From the NCBI RefSeq assembly GCF_007679035.1, contig NZ_VEFR01000002.1, forward strand, positions 475,245 through 539,244: a DNA stretch of 64,000 bases. Reading direction: 5' to 3'. The position numbers and the translations under genes were made by a program. This document shows, piece by piece, positions 10,401-17,664 of the stretch (its first letter is position 1; every line of letters starts with the position of its first letter). This DNA comes from Agrococcus jejuensis (GTDB lineage: Bacteria > Actinomycetota > Actinomycetes > Actinomycetales > Microbacteriaceae). The notes below the pieces were generated by a model. That model saw only the letters and a program-made list of their open reading frames with translations, made no database searches and was not told the DNA's origin.

Positions 10401-11622
10401 GCGCGGTCGTCCACGTGGTGCTGTTGCCGCGGTACTGCACGACGTACGACTGCACGGGCGAGCCTCCCGACTCCGCAGGCGCATGCCATCGCACGGCGAT
10501 CGCCTGATCGCCCTGCGGCTGGGCGGTGATGCCGAGCGGCTCGGACGGCGGCACGATGTACGTCGCCGTGGCGGTCGCTGCCGGCCCCGTGCCCTCGCTC
10601 GTCACGACCGTGACCGAGAACTGCGCGCTCTCACCGAGCCCCAGCTCGTACGCGAGGCTCGTGTCGGTCGTGCGGGAGCTCGGGATGGGCAGGCTCGTCG
10701 AGATCTCGTAGTGCTGGAAGGTGCCCGTGCCCATCGATGCGGGCGGGCTCCAGCTCACGACCACCGCGCCGCCGCGATACTCGAATCGCAGGTCCTGCGG
10801 TGGAGTCGGCAGCGGGTCGCGCACGGACATCGCCCCCTGGAGGGTGGCCGAGCCACCGACGTTCGTCGCCTCGACGGTGAACGCGAAGTCGCCGACCTGC
10901 GTGGGTCGGCCGGAGAGCACGCCCGTCGTCGACAGCGTGATGCCCGGCGGCAGGGCGCCTGCCGAGACGCGCACGGCGGGGGTCGGCGAGCCGGAGACCT
11001 GCAGGGTGCTGGCGTAGTCGCGACCGAGGAGCGCATCCGGGGTCGCGCCCTCGATGTGCGGCGCCACGGCCGGCACGAGGTACGTGCGGAAGGAGATGTC
11101 GAACGCAGCGGGGTGCAGCGAGCTCGCCGGCCCGTAGCCGTCGTTGTTCGGCACGGTGATGCCCGAGTTCGACGGCCCCACGGAGCGCACCACGATGCGA
11201 CCCACGGCGCCTGCAGCGATGGGCGACGCCGACGGCAGCTCGACGTGGTTCCATGCCGACGGGGTCGGAGTGATCGTCACGGTGGGTCCGCGCACTCCCG
11301 CGACCTCGACCGCGACCGTGACCGTGAGCTGCGATGCAGAGGGGCCGAAGAATGCGCCGAGGTAGACGTCGACCGCGTCGACGGAGCCCGCCGCACCGGC
11401 GACGAACTGCTGGGTGATCCCCGAGCCACCCCACATCGAGTAGGTGCCGCGCCCGCCGATCTGCTCGTTGGACTGGTCGACCGCGCCCGCGGCCTGCGCA
11501 GGCGCGGCGGGCGCCACGAGCGTCACGCCGGCGAGTGCCGTGGCTGCGGCTGCGACGAGCGCGACGGCTGCGCGGATCCTGCGACGGGGGCGGGCGGGGA
11601 GGACGGCGGATGCGGGGGCCAT
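7447..11622 (-). CDS. Large LPXTG-anchored surface protein with ten fibronectin type III modules (paralogue 2)
   Basis: 1391 aa from ATG 11622, chosen because GAAGG sits upstream and the frame then opens with a normal signal peptide (basic PRRRIRAAVAL, hydrophobic core, APAQA); a start 39 codons earlier would put a non-signal tail in front. Architecture copies the downstream gene: N-terminal strand-rich domain (~45-180), Ig-like module with LPPGITLSTTGVLSGRP, ten Fn3 modules, a C-terminal beta domain, an Ala/Pro/Val spacer, LPRTG and a basic tail RRRSARR. Fn3 module eight carries an extra loop before WIAPESV, matched in paralogue 1 before WVAPASV, so modules correspond one to one. The pair therefore looks like duplication of a whole gene rather than independent module expansion. 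Likely a sortase substrate on the cell wall. Role unknown; no sortase gene lies in the window. Confidence 0.88.
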   Translation of the reverse strand: MAPASAVLPARPRRRIRAAVALVAAAATALAGVTLVAPAAPAQAAGAVDQSNEQIGGRGTYSMWGGSGITQQFVAGAAGSVDAVDVYLGAFFGPSASQLTVTVAVEVAGVRGPTVTITPTPSAWNHVELPSASPIAAGAVGRIVVRSVGPSNSGITVPNNDGYGPASSLHPAAFDISFRTYLVPAVAPHIEGATPDALLGRDYASTLQVSGSPTPAVRVSAGALPPGITLSTTGVLSGRPTQVGDFAFTVEATNVGGSATLQGAMSVRDPLPTPPQDLRFEYRGGAVVVSWSPPASMGTGTFQHYEISTSLPIPSSRTTDTSLAYELGLGESAQFSVTVVTSEGTGPAATATATYIVPPSEPLGITAQPQGDQAIAVRWHAPAESGGSPVQSYVVQYRGNSTTWTTAPASAVSGTSALITGLSPSFFHQFRVAAVTAGGQGAFSALAYARPITLPSAPTLGTVTSGDGAVQLAFTAPSSDGGSPITAYRVERLVAGSWVTLQEAPGQVSGATVRIEGLVNGEVHTLRVVAVNAAGTGAPSAQASIVPSRVADAPGSLAIVPGDGRVDVSWTAPADGGAAITGYVVEVQVAGGAWSPVAPSRIVGTTASVDGLVNGTSVAVRVAAINARGTGPWSSISATPRTVPDAPAVASATPGDGAVTLDVEAPASDGGDPVTGYVVQQRIAGGAWAAPVEVAFDDASVVVSGLANGVAVELRVAAQNAAGVGAWSTVVSVTPRTVPDAPTGLSVEARDAAVWITWAPPAFDGGAAIDAWRVEMRADGGAWRTIPVVVYGGRRALVDGLSNGVAYEVRVSVGNAAGFGAPSDVVSATPFTLPEAPTALAATPGDASVQLAWSAPTFDGGADVTSYAVELRPEGTDEWIVSNAVSLDGTTASVGGLENGVAYELRVAAINPAGRGPWVQASSTPRTVPDAPTAVTASPRSGGMAVTWEAPGFDGGAALGGYVLEIHRWGDRTELEEPVWIAPESVTFDGASAIVDGLVDGAAYSVRIAAVTVAGQGAWSEPASTTPRSLPGAPVDLLAFPSSGRVQLTWAPPVSDGGAAIEGWAIEHRVVGDDAWTTPTDTEGTQNLVTVLGLDDGTAYEFRVAAINAAGTGPWSAVASATPTGLADAVQGLAATPGDRRVELSWDAPQWDGGTPVLEYRVLVSTELGTPVLPQVVVDGTTAVVTGLENGTPIVLTVVAVNANGWGTAAGVSTTPFAFVPTILGPDGSEVDGSTLRAGDELVVRASDLPAGAEAVVELHSTPIVLGRGIVDANGDLAVTVTIPEGVTPGEHEIVVRLLDAGAEVAPIRVPVTIAAPIVTPPVVEPPVVQPPAIAPVAPAPVAVAPAAAAPSAGGAGQLPRTGLDTLLPMLLLGAALLLVGAAARRRSARR

Positions 11623-11682
11623 CGGGTGCCTTCGGCTCGTGCGCGAGACCGAGATGCCACGCAAGGAAGTTGAGTCAGGCTC

Positions 11683-11737
11683 AGCATAGGGGTGCGCATG
11701 CGCAGTGCGAGCATGTTCGTCGAGGAATCTTCGACGC
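11683..11737 (-). promoter_or_regulatory. Putative promoter and dyad upstream of surface-protein paralogue 2
   Basis: Minus-strand CCTATGCTGAGC contains -10-like TATGCT (11683-11688), about 61 nt before the ATG, matching the paralogue 1 leader. Further upstream at 11719-11737 is a 9-bp-arm inverted repeat centred on one base (CGTCGAGGA-A-TCTTCGACG, one mismatch), a possible operator. No -35 box is clear. Confidence 0.38.
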
Positions 11738-11859
11738 ATGGCTCGGGCCGCTCCGGCGATCGGTGGCCGACCTGTCGGATGCCTCGCTCTGGGCAGCCGA
11801 CGAGCCCACTTGCCCGGGCCTCCGGCTTCAGCGGGGCCGGCGGGCGATCACGTGGTCCG

Positions 11860-12705
11860 TCAGACGAGCCCGTGCCGCACGAACGCGTTCCAGATGCCGT
11901 CGTCGAGCACGCCCGTCGTCGACTCCGACGCCCGATCGCGCACCTCGACGACCGCATCCGCCATCGCGATGCCGACCCCGACGACGTCGAACATCTCGAC
12001 GTCGTTCGACGAGTCGCCGATGCCGATCGCGTCGTCGGCCGTGAAGCCGAGCAGCGGCAGCACCGCCTCGATCGCCGCGCCCTTCGTGACGCCGGCGCGC
12101 GACACCTCGCCCGACGCCGAGCCCAGGTGCGGCATCGTGCCCGTGATCACGTGGAAGTCGGGCCCGAGCGCCTTGGAGATGCGGGCGAAGAGACCGAGGT
12201 CCTCGCCGATGAACATCGCCTTCGCGATGCCCTCGAGCGGCAGTGGCTCCGTCTGCACGAGCGGACGCACGCGCGGATGCTCGTGCGGCTCGATGCCGTC
12301 GAACGTCTCGCCCGCGTGCTCGCGCAGGTAGTCGGCGTAGCGCAGGTGCACGTGCTCGGTCGGGTAGACGCCGTCGTACGCCTGCAGGTAGTAGTCGACG
12401 CCGGCATCCTCGAACACCGCGACCATGCGCGCCGTGAGCTCGGCATCCATCGTGCGCTCGAGCACCTGCTCGTCGCCGATCGCCGCGTAGCCGCCGCCCG
12501 CCGTGATCGCGCCGTCGAAGCCGATCGCCGCGACGTGCTCGGGCACCTCGCCCGGCGCGCGCCCCGTGGCGAGCAGCACCGTGTGGCCGTTCGCCCGCGC
12601 GCGCCGCACCGCCTCGACCGTGGACTCGGCCATGCGCGCCGTGTGGTCCATGATCGTGCCGTCGACGTCGAGGAAGACGACGCGGGCGCCGGATGCGTGC
12701 GGCAT
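11860..12705 (-). CDS. Cof-type HAD-superfamily hydrolase
   Basis: 281 aa. The HAD phosphatase motifs are visible: motif I FLDVDGT with nucleophile Asp13 and acid/base Asp15, a motif II Thr/Ser region at LLATGRAPG, a Lys-containing motif III (GVTKGAAIEAVLPLLG) and motif IV GIGDSSNDVEMF for Mg2+ binding. The long cap insertion between motifs II and III is the C2B type of the Cof/YbiV group, which dephosphorylates small sugar phosphates and cofactors such as FMN or PLP. Start ATG 12705 is preferred over an upstream in-frame ATG because GAGAGG lies just before it and the motif I Asp then falls at the usual position. It is a single gene; the specific substrate cannot be read from sequence. Confidence 0.88.
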   Translation of the reverse strand: MPHASGARVVFLDVDGTIMDHTARMAESTVEAVRRARANGHTVLLATGRAPGEVPEHVAAIGFDGAITAGGGYAAIGDEQVLERTMDAELTARMVAVFEDAGVDYYLQAYDGVYPTEHVHLRYADYLREHAGETFDGIEPHEHPRVRPLVQTEPLPLEGIAKAMFIGEDLGLFARISKALGPDFHVITGTMPHLGSASGEVSRAGVTKGAAIEAVLPLLGFTADDAIGIGDSSNDVEMFDVVGVGIAMADAVVEVRDRASESTTGVLDDGIWNAFVRHGLV

Positions 12706-12822
12706 GGATGCCTCTCGGCTCGTCGGTCGGGTGGGGCGGGCGCAGCCCACCGCATCCATCCCACCACTCGCGGGTGGACGGCGGCGAATCGGCGGGCGTC
12801 GCGGGGCGCGCCGCCTCGCGAC

Positions 12823-13368
12823 TCAGAGGAACAGCGCCGGGTCGAACTCGTCGATCGGGATGATGCGCACGCGCGGCAGGCGGCTCTTGAACGCGAGCAC
12901 GTCGTACTCGAGGTCGAACGACTCGACGCCGGGCACCGCGCGCAGGCTCGACGCCATGAACTCCGCGAAGCCGACGATGCCGACGCGGCGCGAGCCGTCG
13001 GCGAGGGCCGTCATCTGCGGGGCGAAGTCGCTGTCGTGGCTCACGAGCATGACGTCGGCGTCGCGATCGCGCAGCGCATCCGCCGTGCGCTGGATGGCGA
13101 TGTCGACGACCTTGCCCTCGCCCTGCAGCGGCACGGGCGTGTAGCCCATCGCGAGCAGCGCCTGCACGAACGACATCGGCAGGGTCTCCTGCACGGCGAG
13201 GAAGAAGAGGCCCTTCACGGGCTGCTGCCACTCCTGCTCGGCGTGGTCGAGCAGCACGTTCCAGCGCGGTCGCTCGTGCGGCTCGGGTCGGCGACCGAGC
13301 ACCGACTGGCCGAGCGTCGCATCGATGTTCTCGCCGTCGACGAGGAGGTAGGTGGTGCGCTCGGTCAT
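12823..13368 (-). CDS. NYN-domain (PIN-like) protein, LabA/DUF88 type
   Basis: 181 aa from ATG 13368 (MTERTTY). The NYN fold is recognisable from LLVDGENIDATL near the N-terminus and DVMLVSHDSDFAPQM in the centre, providing the conserved acidic residues that bind Mg2+ in PIN-like nucleases, plus an oxidoreductase-like strand RRVGIVGF. Family members are RNases or RNA-processing factors; many actinobacterial copies are uncharacterised. An upstream in-frame ATG (13407) would add an unconserved 13-residue tail, so it was not used. Cytoplasmic; no signal or membrane segment. It is a stand-alone gene bounded by the HAD gene and a 71-bp palindromic repeat. Confidence 0.8.
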   Translation of the reverse strand: MTERTTYLLVDGENIDATLGQSVLGRRPEPHERPRWNVLLDHAEQEWQQPVKGLFFLAVQETLPMSFVQALLAMGYTPVPLQGEGKVVDIAIQRTADALRDRDADVMLVSHDSDFAPQMTALADGSRRVGIVGFAEFMASSLRAVPGVESFDLEYDVLAFKSRLPRVRIIPIDEFDPALFL

Positions 13369-13431
13369 GGCTCGACCGTACTGCGCCGCGAGCGGGGTGG
13401 GCTGCATGCGGGGGTCTGGGCCGGGCCTGGA

Positions 13432-13502
13432 TGCGTTTCGCAGGCGATCCCGGGTCTGGAGGGAGCATTCCCCTCGAGAGGCGGAATCGCCTGCGAAACG
13501 CA
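13432..13502. repeat. 71-bp palindromic repeat, copy 1
   Basis: Arms TGCGTTTCGCAGGCGAT (13432-13448) and its exact reverse complement (13486-13502) enclose a core GGGAGCATTCCCCTCG at 13461-13476, itself a small GGGA-GCAT-TCCC hairpin. A second copy with identical length and core offset is at 17583-17653. It starts 17 nt after the stop of the minus-strand CPBP gene, so it could act as a terminator or processing site; family identity unknown. Confidence 0.85.
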
Positions 13503-13519
13503 GCCCGCCGCCGAACGGG

Positions 13520-14227
13520 TCAGCCGAGCAGTGCCGTGAGGACGAGGGGGAAGGCGATCGCGAGCGCGTTGTGCACGACGTGCGTGAGCACGCCGGGCCA
13601 GATGGATCCGGTGCGCCGGAACAGCAGCGCCGTCGCGATGCCGACGATGAACGCGGTGAGCAGCACGGCGTTGATGCCGTGCACGAGCGCGAAGATCGCG
13701 GCGCTCACCGGCACCGACACCCATGCCGAGAAGCGGCCGAGCGCGTTCGCGACGACGCCGCGGAAGAAGGCCTCCTCGCCCAGCGGCGTCAGCACGGCGC
13801 CGAGCAGCAGCGTCGCGACGAGGGCGAGCGCGCCGCCCGCGGCAGCCGACTGGTAGTCGGCCTGGATGTTCTCGGGCGCCGGCATGAACAGGCTCAGCAC
13901 GAGGCTCGCGAGCAGCCCGAGCGCGAAGGTGCCGAGGCCGGAGACGGCGCCGATCGCGAGCCAGCGGCCGGAGGCGCGGCGCACGCCGAGCACATCCAGC
14001 CGGCGGATGCGCACGACCCACGCGGCCGCGAAGCCGAGGAGGCCGAGCGAACCCGACAGGGCGTACTGCACGAGTCCGGCGGCGACGCCGTCGAGCTCGA
14101 ACGTCGAGAAGAGCCAGACCGTGGCGGCCAGGCCGATCGCGAAGGCGACGGCGCCGGCGAGCAGCTCGGGAACGCCGGGGCGCTGGATCGCGGGGGCGGG
14201 GGCGGGGGCGAGGGTCGTGTCGCGCAT
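13520..14227 (-). CDS. CPBP-family intramembrane metalloprotease (Abi/CAAX protease-like)
   Basis: About 235 aa with several long hydrophobic segments. The family signature motif 1, GEEAFFRGVV, supplies the paired glutamates and arginine; a later transmembrane stretch carries the histidine of motif 2 (FALVHGINAVLL) and a third polar motif follows near the C-terminus (LTHVVHNALAI). These proteins are Rce1-like glutamate proteases in the membrane; bacterial members process small peptides or confer self-immunity to bacteriocins, though most are uncharacterised. Start is uncertain: ATG 14227 (MRDTTLAP) is used; GTG 14236 three codons upstream is also in frame and neither has a clear ribosome site. 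No bacteriocin genes are adjacent, so no immunity role is claimed. Confidence 0.85.
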   Translation of the reverse strand: MRDTTLAPAPAPAIQRPGVPELLAGAVAFAIGLAATVWLFSTFELDGVAAGLVQYALSGSLGLLGFAAAWVVRIRRLDVLGVRRASGRWLAIGAVSGLGTFALGLLASLVLSLFMPAPENIQADYQSAAAGGALALVATLLLGAVLTPLGEEAFFRGVVANALGRFSAWVSVPVSAAIFALVHGINAVLLTAFIVGIATALLFRRTGSIWPGVLTHVVHNALAIAFPLVLTALLG

Positions 14228-14360
14228 GGCATCCACTCGACACCGTGCCCCTGGGGCCGGGTCAAGCGGGTGGGTGGGGCACCCTTCGAGGCTCGCTGCG
14301 CTCGCACCTCAGGGAGCGGATGGGCGGGAGCGGGGCGGAGCGCCTGCCCGCCCGGTCCGG

Positions 14361-15092
14361 TCAGTCCGCCGCGGGCGGCGAGACGGCGGCGTCGCCGGCG
14401 ACCACTCGGCGCGCGACGTCGGTGATCGGCTGTCGCGTCGCGCGCGCGTGCGCGCGCATCAGCGAGAACGCCGCCTCGACGTCGATGCCGTGCCGGAAGG
14501 CCAGCACGCCCTTCGCCTGCTCGACGACGACGCGACTGTCGAGCGCGTAGGTGAGCTGCGTGCGCACGGCGTCGGCCTCGACGATCGCCCACTGGTGCAG
14601 CACGCCGATCGTCGCGACGTCGGCGAACGCGCGCACGACCGCGAGGTCGTCGACGTCGAACTCGCCGGGTCGCGCTCGGAACAGGTTCAGCGCCCCGATG
14701 GTCGTGCCGCGCAGCCGCATCGGCACGGCGCACGCCGCATGGATGCCGAGCGCGAGCGCCTGATCGCGGAAGCCCGACCACTCCTCGCGCACCTCGCGCA
14801 CGTCGGGCACCGCGACGACCTCGCCGGTCGCGAGCGCCTCGAGGCACGGCCCCGCGCCACGCTCGAGCTGCATGAGCTCGATGAGCCGCGCATCCTCGTC
14901 GGTCGATGCGAGCACCTCGACGCGGCCCTGGGCATCCGACAGCAGCACGCCCGACGACACGGCGTCGAACAGCGCCGCGCTGCGATCGACGAGCAGCTGC
15001 ATGAGCTCGACGACGTCGTAGTCGACGACGAGCGTGTCCGACAGGGCCACGAAGGTCTCGAGCAGCTCTCGTTCTCGTGTGGTCGCCCTCAT
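14361..15092 (-). CDS. GAF and ANTAR domain-containing protein (putative RNA-binding antiterminator) A
   Basis: 243 aa. Residues ~20-165 form a GAF sensor domain (GPCLEALATGEVVAVPDV, then RLRGTTIGALNLFRA), and the last ~60 residues an ANTAR domain with the conserved VVEQAKGVLAFRHGIDVEAAF helix-turn pattern. ANTAR proteins bind paired hexaloop RNA hairpins and prevent transcription termination; in mycobacteria relatives control lipid and redox genes. The ATG (15092) overlaps the stop of the upstream GAF-ANTAR gene by 4 nt, so the two are translationally coupled and may hetero-oligomerise. No phosphate-receiver domain is present, so a ligand or redox signal through GAF is more likely than phosphorylation. 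The signal and RNA targets cannot be read here. Confidence 0.88.
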   Translation of the reverse strand: MRATTRERELLETFVALSDTLVVDYDVVELMQLLVDRSAALFDAVSSGVLLSDAQGRVEVLASTDEDARLIELMQLERGAGPCLEALATGEVVAVPDVREVREEWSGFRDQALALGIHAACAVPMRLRGTTIGALNLFRARPGEFDVDDLAVVRAFADVATIGVLHQWAIVEADAVRTQLTYALDSRVVVEQAKGVLAFRHGIDVEAAFSLMRAHARATRQPITDVARRVVAGDAAVSPPAAD

Positions 15093-15811
15093 GGTCGCTC
15101 CTCACCCAGACCGTCGGTCGCCGCCGGCTCGGGATCGAGGAACCGCGACCGCCCCTCCACGATATCCGCGGCCACCTGTGCGACGGGGAGGCCGACCGTG
15201 TACGCGTGCGCCTGCAGCAGCGCCAGCGCGTCGGGCGCCGAGACGCCGAACCGTGCGAGCACCATGCCCGTCGCCTGATGCACCGTGCGCCGGGAGCGAG
15301 GATTGCGGCTCGTGTCCCGATCCGCCTCGCGCACCGTGTCGAGCAGCAGCAGCATCGACGCCGACCGCGTGCGCTCGGTCAGTCGCGCGAGCACGTCGTC
15401 GTCCAGCGTGCGCGGCTCGGCCGCGTAGGTCGTGACGGCACCGATGCGCATGCCGCCGAACGCCAGGGGGAAGGCGAAGAGCGCCCTCGATCCGAGGGCG
15501 AGGCATGCGTCGCGCAGCGCGGGCCATCGCTCGTCGCGCGCGAGGTCGGACGCGAGCACCGACGCCTGCGTCGCGTGCGCATCCCAGCCCGGGCCGATGC
15601 CGAGGTCGAGCTGCAGCTCGTCGATGCGCGCAGAGGTGGCATCGGACGCGTCCATCGTCTCTGCGCCGGGGCCGGAGGCGAACGTCGTGATGGCAGCACC
15701 ATCGAGGCCCGTCGACGCCACGAACGCCGCGCTCAGGTCACCAGGGGTCATCGCCGCACTCGACATCGCTCGCCTTCCGGCGCGATGCAGGGGTCGGACG
15801 GGTTCCGTCAT
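15089..15811 (-). CDS. GAF and ANTAR domain-containing protein (putative RNA-binding antiterminator) B
   Basis: 240 aa, first gene of a two-gene unit. A diverged GAF domain (GIGPGWDAHATQASVLASDL, then FPLAFGGMRIGAVTTY) spans roughly residues 25-165 and a C-terminal ANTAR domain carries RRTVHQATGMVLARFGVSAPDALALLQAHAY. The start ATG 15811 has a strong GGGGAG site seven bases upstream; ATGs 15 and 20 codons in are weaker alternatives. It is paralogous to the downstream gene but only distantly, so the pair is old. Two coupled GAF-ANTAR proteins suggest a dimeric RNA regulator sensing two inputs; that is inference. Confidence 0.85.
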   Translation of the reverse strand: MTEPVRPLHRAGRRAMSSAAMTPGDLSAAFVASTGLDGAAITTFASGPGAETMDASDATSARIDELQLDLGIGPGWDAHATQASVLASDLARDERWPALRDACLALGSRALFAFPLAFGGMRIGAVTTYAAEPRTLDDDVLARLTERTRSASMLLLLDTVREADRDTSRNPRSRRTVHQATGMVLARFGVSAPDALALLQAHAYTVGLPVAQVAADIVEGRSRFLDPEPAATDGLGEERP

Positions 15812-15997
15812 GGATCGCTCCCCCCCACACTACGCACCTCGCGATCCTGCGTGCGCGCTGCGAGTCGCCCCGCACCTGTTGACCGCGCGAACCATGCGTC
15901 GCATGCTGGGAGCGACATCGCCACCCGGACCCCGTGGCCCCACGCGGCGGAGCTCTCGATCGCATCGAGCATCCGCCCGCTGGAACGGGGGTGTCGC

Positions 15998-16056
15998 TCG
16001 ATTGGGCAGCAGTGGCTGACGACACGCCGCTGCGCGAACCACTACTGCCCAATCGA
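15998..16056. repeat. 59-bp palindromic repeat, copy 1
   Basis: Arms of 18 bases (TCGATTGGGCAGCAGTGG at 15998-16015; complement at 16039-16056) pair with one mismatch that becomes a G-U pair in minus-strand RNA; the 23-nt loop contains GACGACACGCCG. The stop codon of the FAD-oxidase gene (16042-16044) lies inside the right arm. A second copy with the same left arm and loop block is at 23914-23972. Likely terminator-like; no U-tract follows. Confidence 0.85.
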
Positions 16057-17511
16057 TCCGAAGGCGGCGGGCGGCGCGGGCGGCTCGTGCGCGCCGACGA
16101 GGTCGATCACCTGGCCGATGCCGCCCGCGAGCCCCGCCGACGGGAATGCCTTGCCGGGGTTCAGCAGGCCGCGCGGGTCGAAGGCGTGCTTCACGGCGAC
16201 GTGCAGGTCGAGCTCGACGCCCGTGATCTCCGCCGCGGCGGCGGGCAGCTTCAGCAGGCCGACGCCGTGCTCGCCCGTCGCGGTGCCGCCGAGATCCTGG
16301 CACTCGTCGACGATGCGGTCGAACGCGACCTTCGCGCGGGCCCGCGCATCCGCGTCGTCCGCCGCGACGACGATGAGCGGATGCAGGTTGCCGTCGCCCG
16401 CGTGCGCGATGTTCGCGATCGTCACGTCGGCCTCGTCGGCGATCGCCTCGATGCGCGCGAGCATCGCGGGCACCTGCATGCGCGGCACGCAGATGTCCTC
16501 GGTGAGCACGGGGCCGAGTCGCTCGAGCGCCGGGTACGCGAGGCGTCGCGCCAGGAAGAGGCGGTCGATCTCGTCGGGGTCGGAGGCGCGCTCGATGCCG
16601 GATGCGTTCGCTGCAGCGAGGTGCGCTGCCACACGCTCGGCGAGCCGCTCGCCCGCCTGCCCCACCTCGTCCACGCGCACGAGCAGCATGGCCGCGGCGT
16701 CGTCGGGGATGCCGAGCCCCTGCCAGGCGTTCACGGCGGCGAGGCACGTGCGGTCGACGAGCTCGAGCGCGGCAGGCACGATGCCGTCGCGCGCGATCGA
16801 CGCGACCGCGTCGCCCGCATCCGACAGCGCCGAGAACGTGCCCACGACGACGCGATCCTCGCGGCCGGCGAGCGGCAGCAGCTTCACGCGGGCCTCGACG
16901 ACGATGGCGAGCGTGCCCTCGCTGCCCACGAGGAGCGACGTGAGGTCGTAGCCCGTCACGCCCTTCGCCGTCGCGCGGCCGACGCGCGCGACGCGGCCGT
17001 CGGCGAGCACGACCGTGAGGCCCAGCACGTAGTCGGTGGTGACGCCGTACTTCACGCAGCAGATGCCGCCGGCGTTCGTGGCGACGTTGCCGCCGATCGT
17101 CGAGATCGCCTGGCTCGCCGGATCCGGCGGGTACCAGAGGCCGTGGGTCGCGACGTGGCGGCGCAGGTCGTCGTTGAGCACGCCCGCCTCGACGACGGCG
17201 AAGCGCTCGTCGACGTCGACCTCGACGATGCGCGTCATGCGCTCGAGGCTCAGCAGGATGCAGCCCGCGATCGCGTTCGCGCCGCCCGACAAGCCCGTGC
17301 CCGCGCCGCGCGGCACGATCGGCGTGCCCGTGGCGTTCGCGACCTCGACCGTCGCGACGACGTCGTCGAGCGACTCCGCGAAGACGACCGCGGCCGGCGG
17401 CGCGTACGGCGCCCACTCGGCGTCGTCGTGCGCGTACGCCTCGCGGGTCGCGTCGTCGGTCACCACCTGCTCTGCTCGCAACCGCATCCGCAGCTCGTCG
17501 ACGACCGCCAT
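16042..17511 (-). CDS. FAD-linked oxidase, glycolate oxidase GlcD / D-lactate dehydrogenase type
   Basis: 489 aa. The N-terminal half is a PCMH-type FAD-binding domain (PRGAGTGLSGGANA; later TIGGNVATNAGG and GYDLTSLLVGSEGTLA, the pyrophosphate-binding region), and the C-terminal half is the FAD-oxidase C domain ending with HAGDGNLHPL and GTATGEHGVGLLK, hallmarks of GlcD, Dld and related 2-hydroxyacid dehydrogenases. It should oxidise a D-2-hydroxyacid (D-lactate, glycolate or similar) and pass electrons to quinone or a partner. No GlcE, GlcF or Fe-S partner is adjacent, so it may be a single-subunit enzyme. Start ATG 17511 follows GAGGGG; an ATG 36 codons upstream runs through the 71-bp repeat and was rejected. 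Its stop falls inside the 59-bp palindrome. Confidence 0.87.
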   Translation of the reverse strand: MAVVDELRMRLRAEQVVTDDATREAYAHDDAEWAPYAPPAAVVFAESLDDVVATVEVANATGTPIVPRGAGTGLSGGANAIAGCILLSLERMTRIVEVDVDERFAVVEAGVLNDDLRRHVATHGLWYPPDPASQAISTIGGNVATNAGGICCVKYGVTTDYVLGLTVVLADGRVARVGRATAKGVTGYDLTSLLVGSEGTLAIVVEARVKLLPLAGREDRVVVGTFSALSDAGDAVASIARDGIVPAALELVDRTCLAAVNAWQGLGIPDDAAAMLLVRVDEVGQAGERLAERVAAHLAAANASGIERASDPDEIDRLFLARRLAYPALERLGPVLTEDICVPRMQVPAMLARIEAIADEADVTIANIAHAGDGNLHPLIVVAADDADARARAKVAFDRIVDECQDLGGTATGEHGVGLLKLPAAAAEITGVELDLHVAVKHAFDPRGLLNPGKAFPSAGLAGGIGQVIDLVGAHEPPAPPAAFGSIGQ

Positions 17512-17582
17512 GTGCACCCCTCCTCGCGCGTCCTTCGACACTACGCCCGGGGTCGCGACCGACCGCTCGGGATGCGGCCCGT

Positions 17583-17653
17583 TGCGTTTCGCAGGCGATT
17601 CGGCGAGCCAAGGGAGCATTCCCCTCGGATCGCGGCATCGCCTGCGATACGCA
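17583..17653. repeat. 71-bp palindromic repeat, copy 2
   Basis: Left arm TGCGTTTCGCAGGCGAT (17583-17599) pairs with 17637-17653 with a single mismatch; the core GGGAGCATTCCCCTCG (17612-17627) starts 29 bases in, exactly as in copy 1. The element ends 11 nt beyond the stop of the minus-strand alpha/beta hydrolase gene. Segments flanking the core are not conserved, so structure and core appear selected or templated. Confidence 0.85.
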
Positions 17654-17664
17654 GCCGGGAGGGG

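Noticed and set aside
3600..11000. Regular ~285-bp DNA periodicity resembling a repeat array or CRISPR
   Set aside because: It is the coding reflection of Fn3 modules; no short identical repeats with unique spacers.
3389..11673. Very long plus-strand open frames (over 1000 codons) opposite the two surface-protein genes
   Set aside because: They mirror the high-GC, repetitive Fn3 coding sequence, have no ribosome sites or recognisable domains, and consist of Arg/Ala/Gly/His-rich translations typical of antisense shadows.
15841..15905. Plus-strand promoter TTGACC-N17-CATGCT
   Set aside because: The boxes are plausible but no plus-strand gene follows; likely chance.
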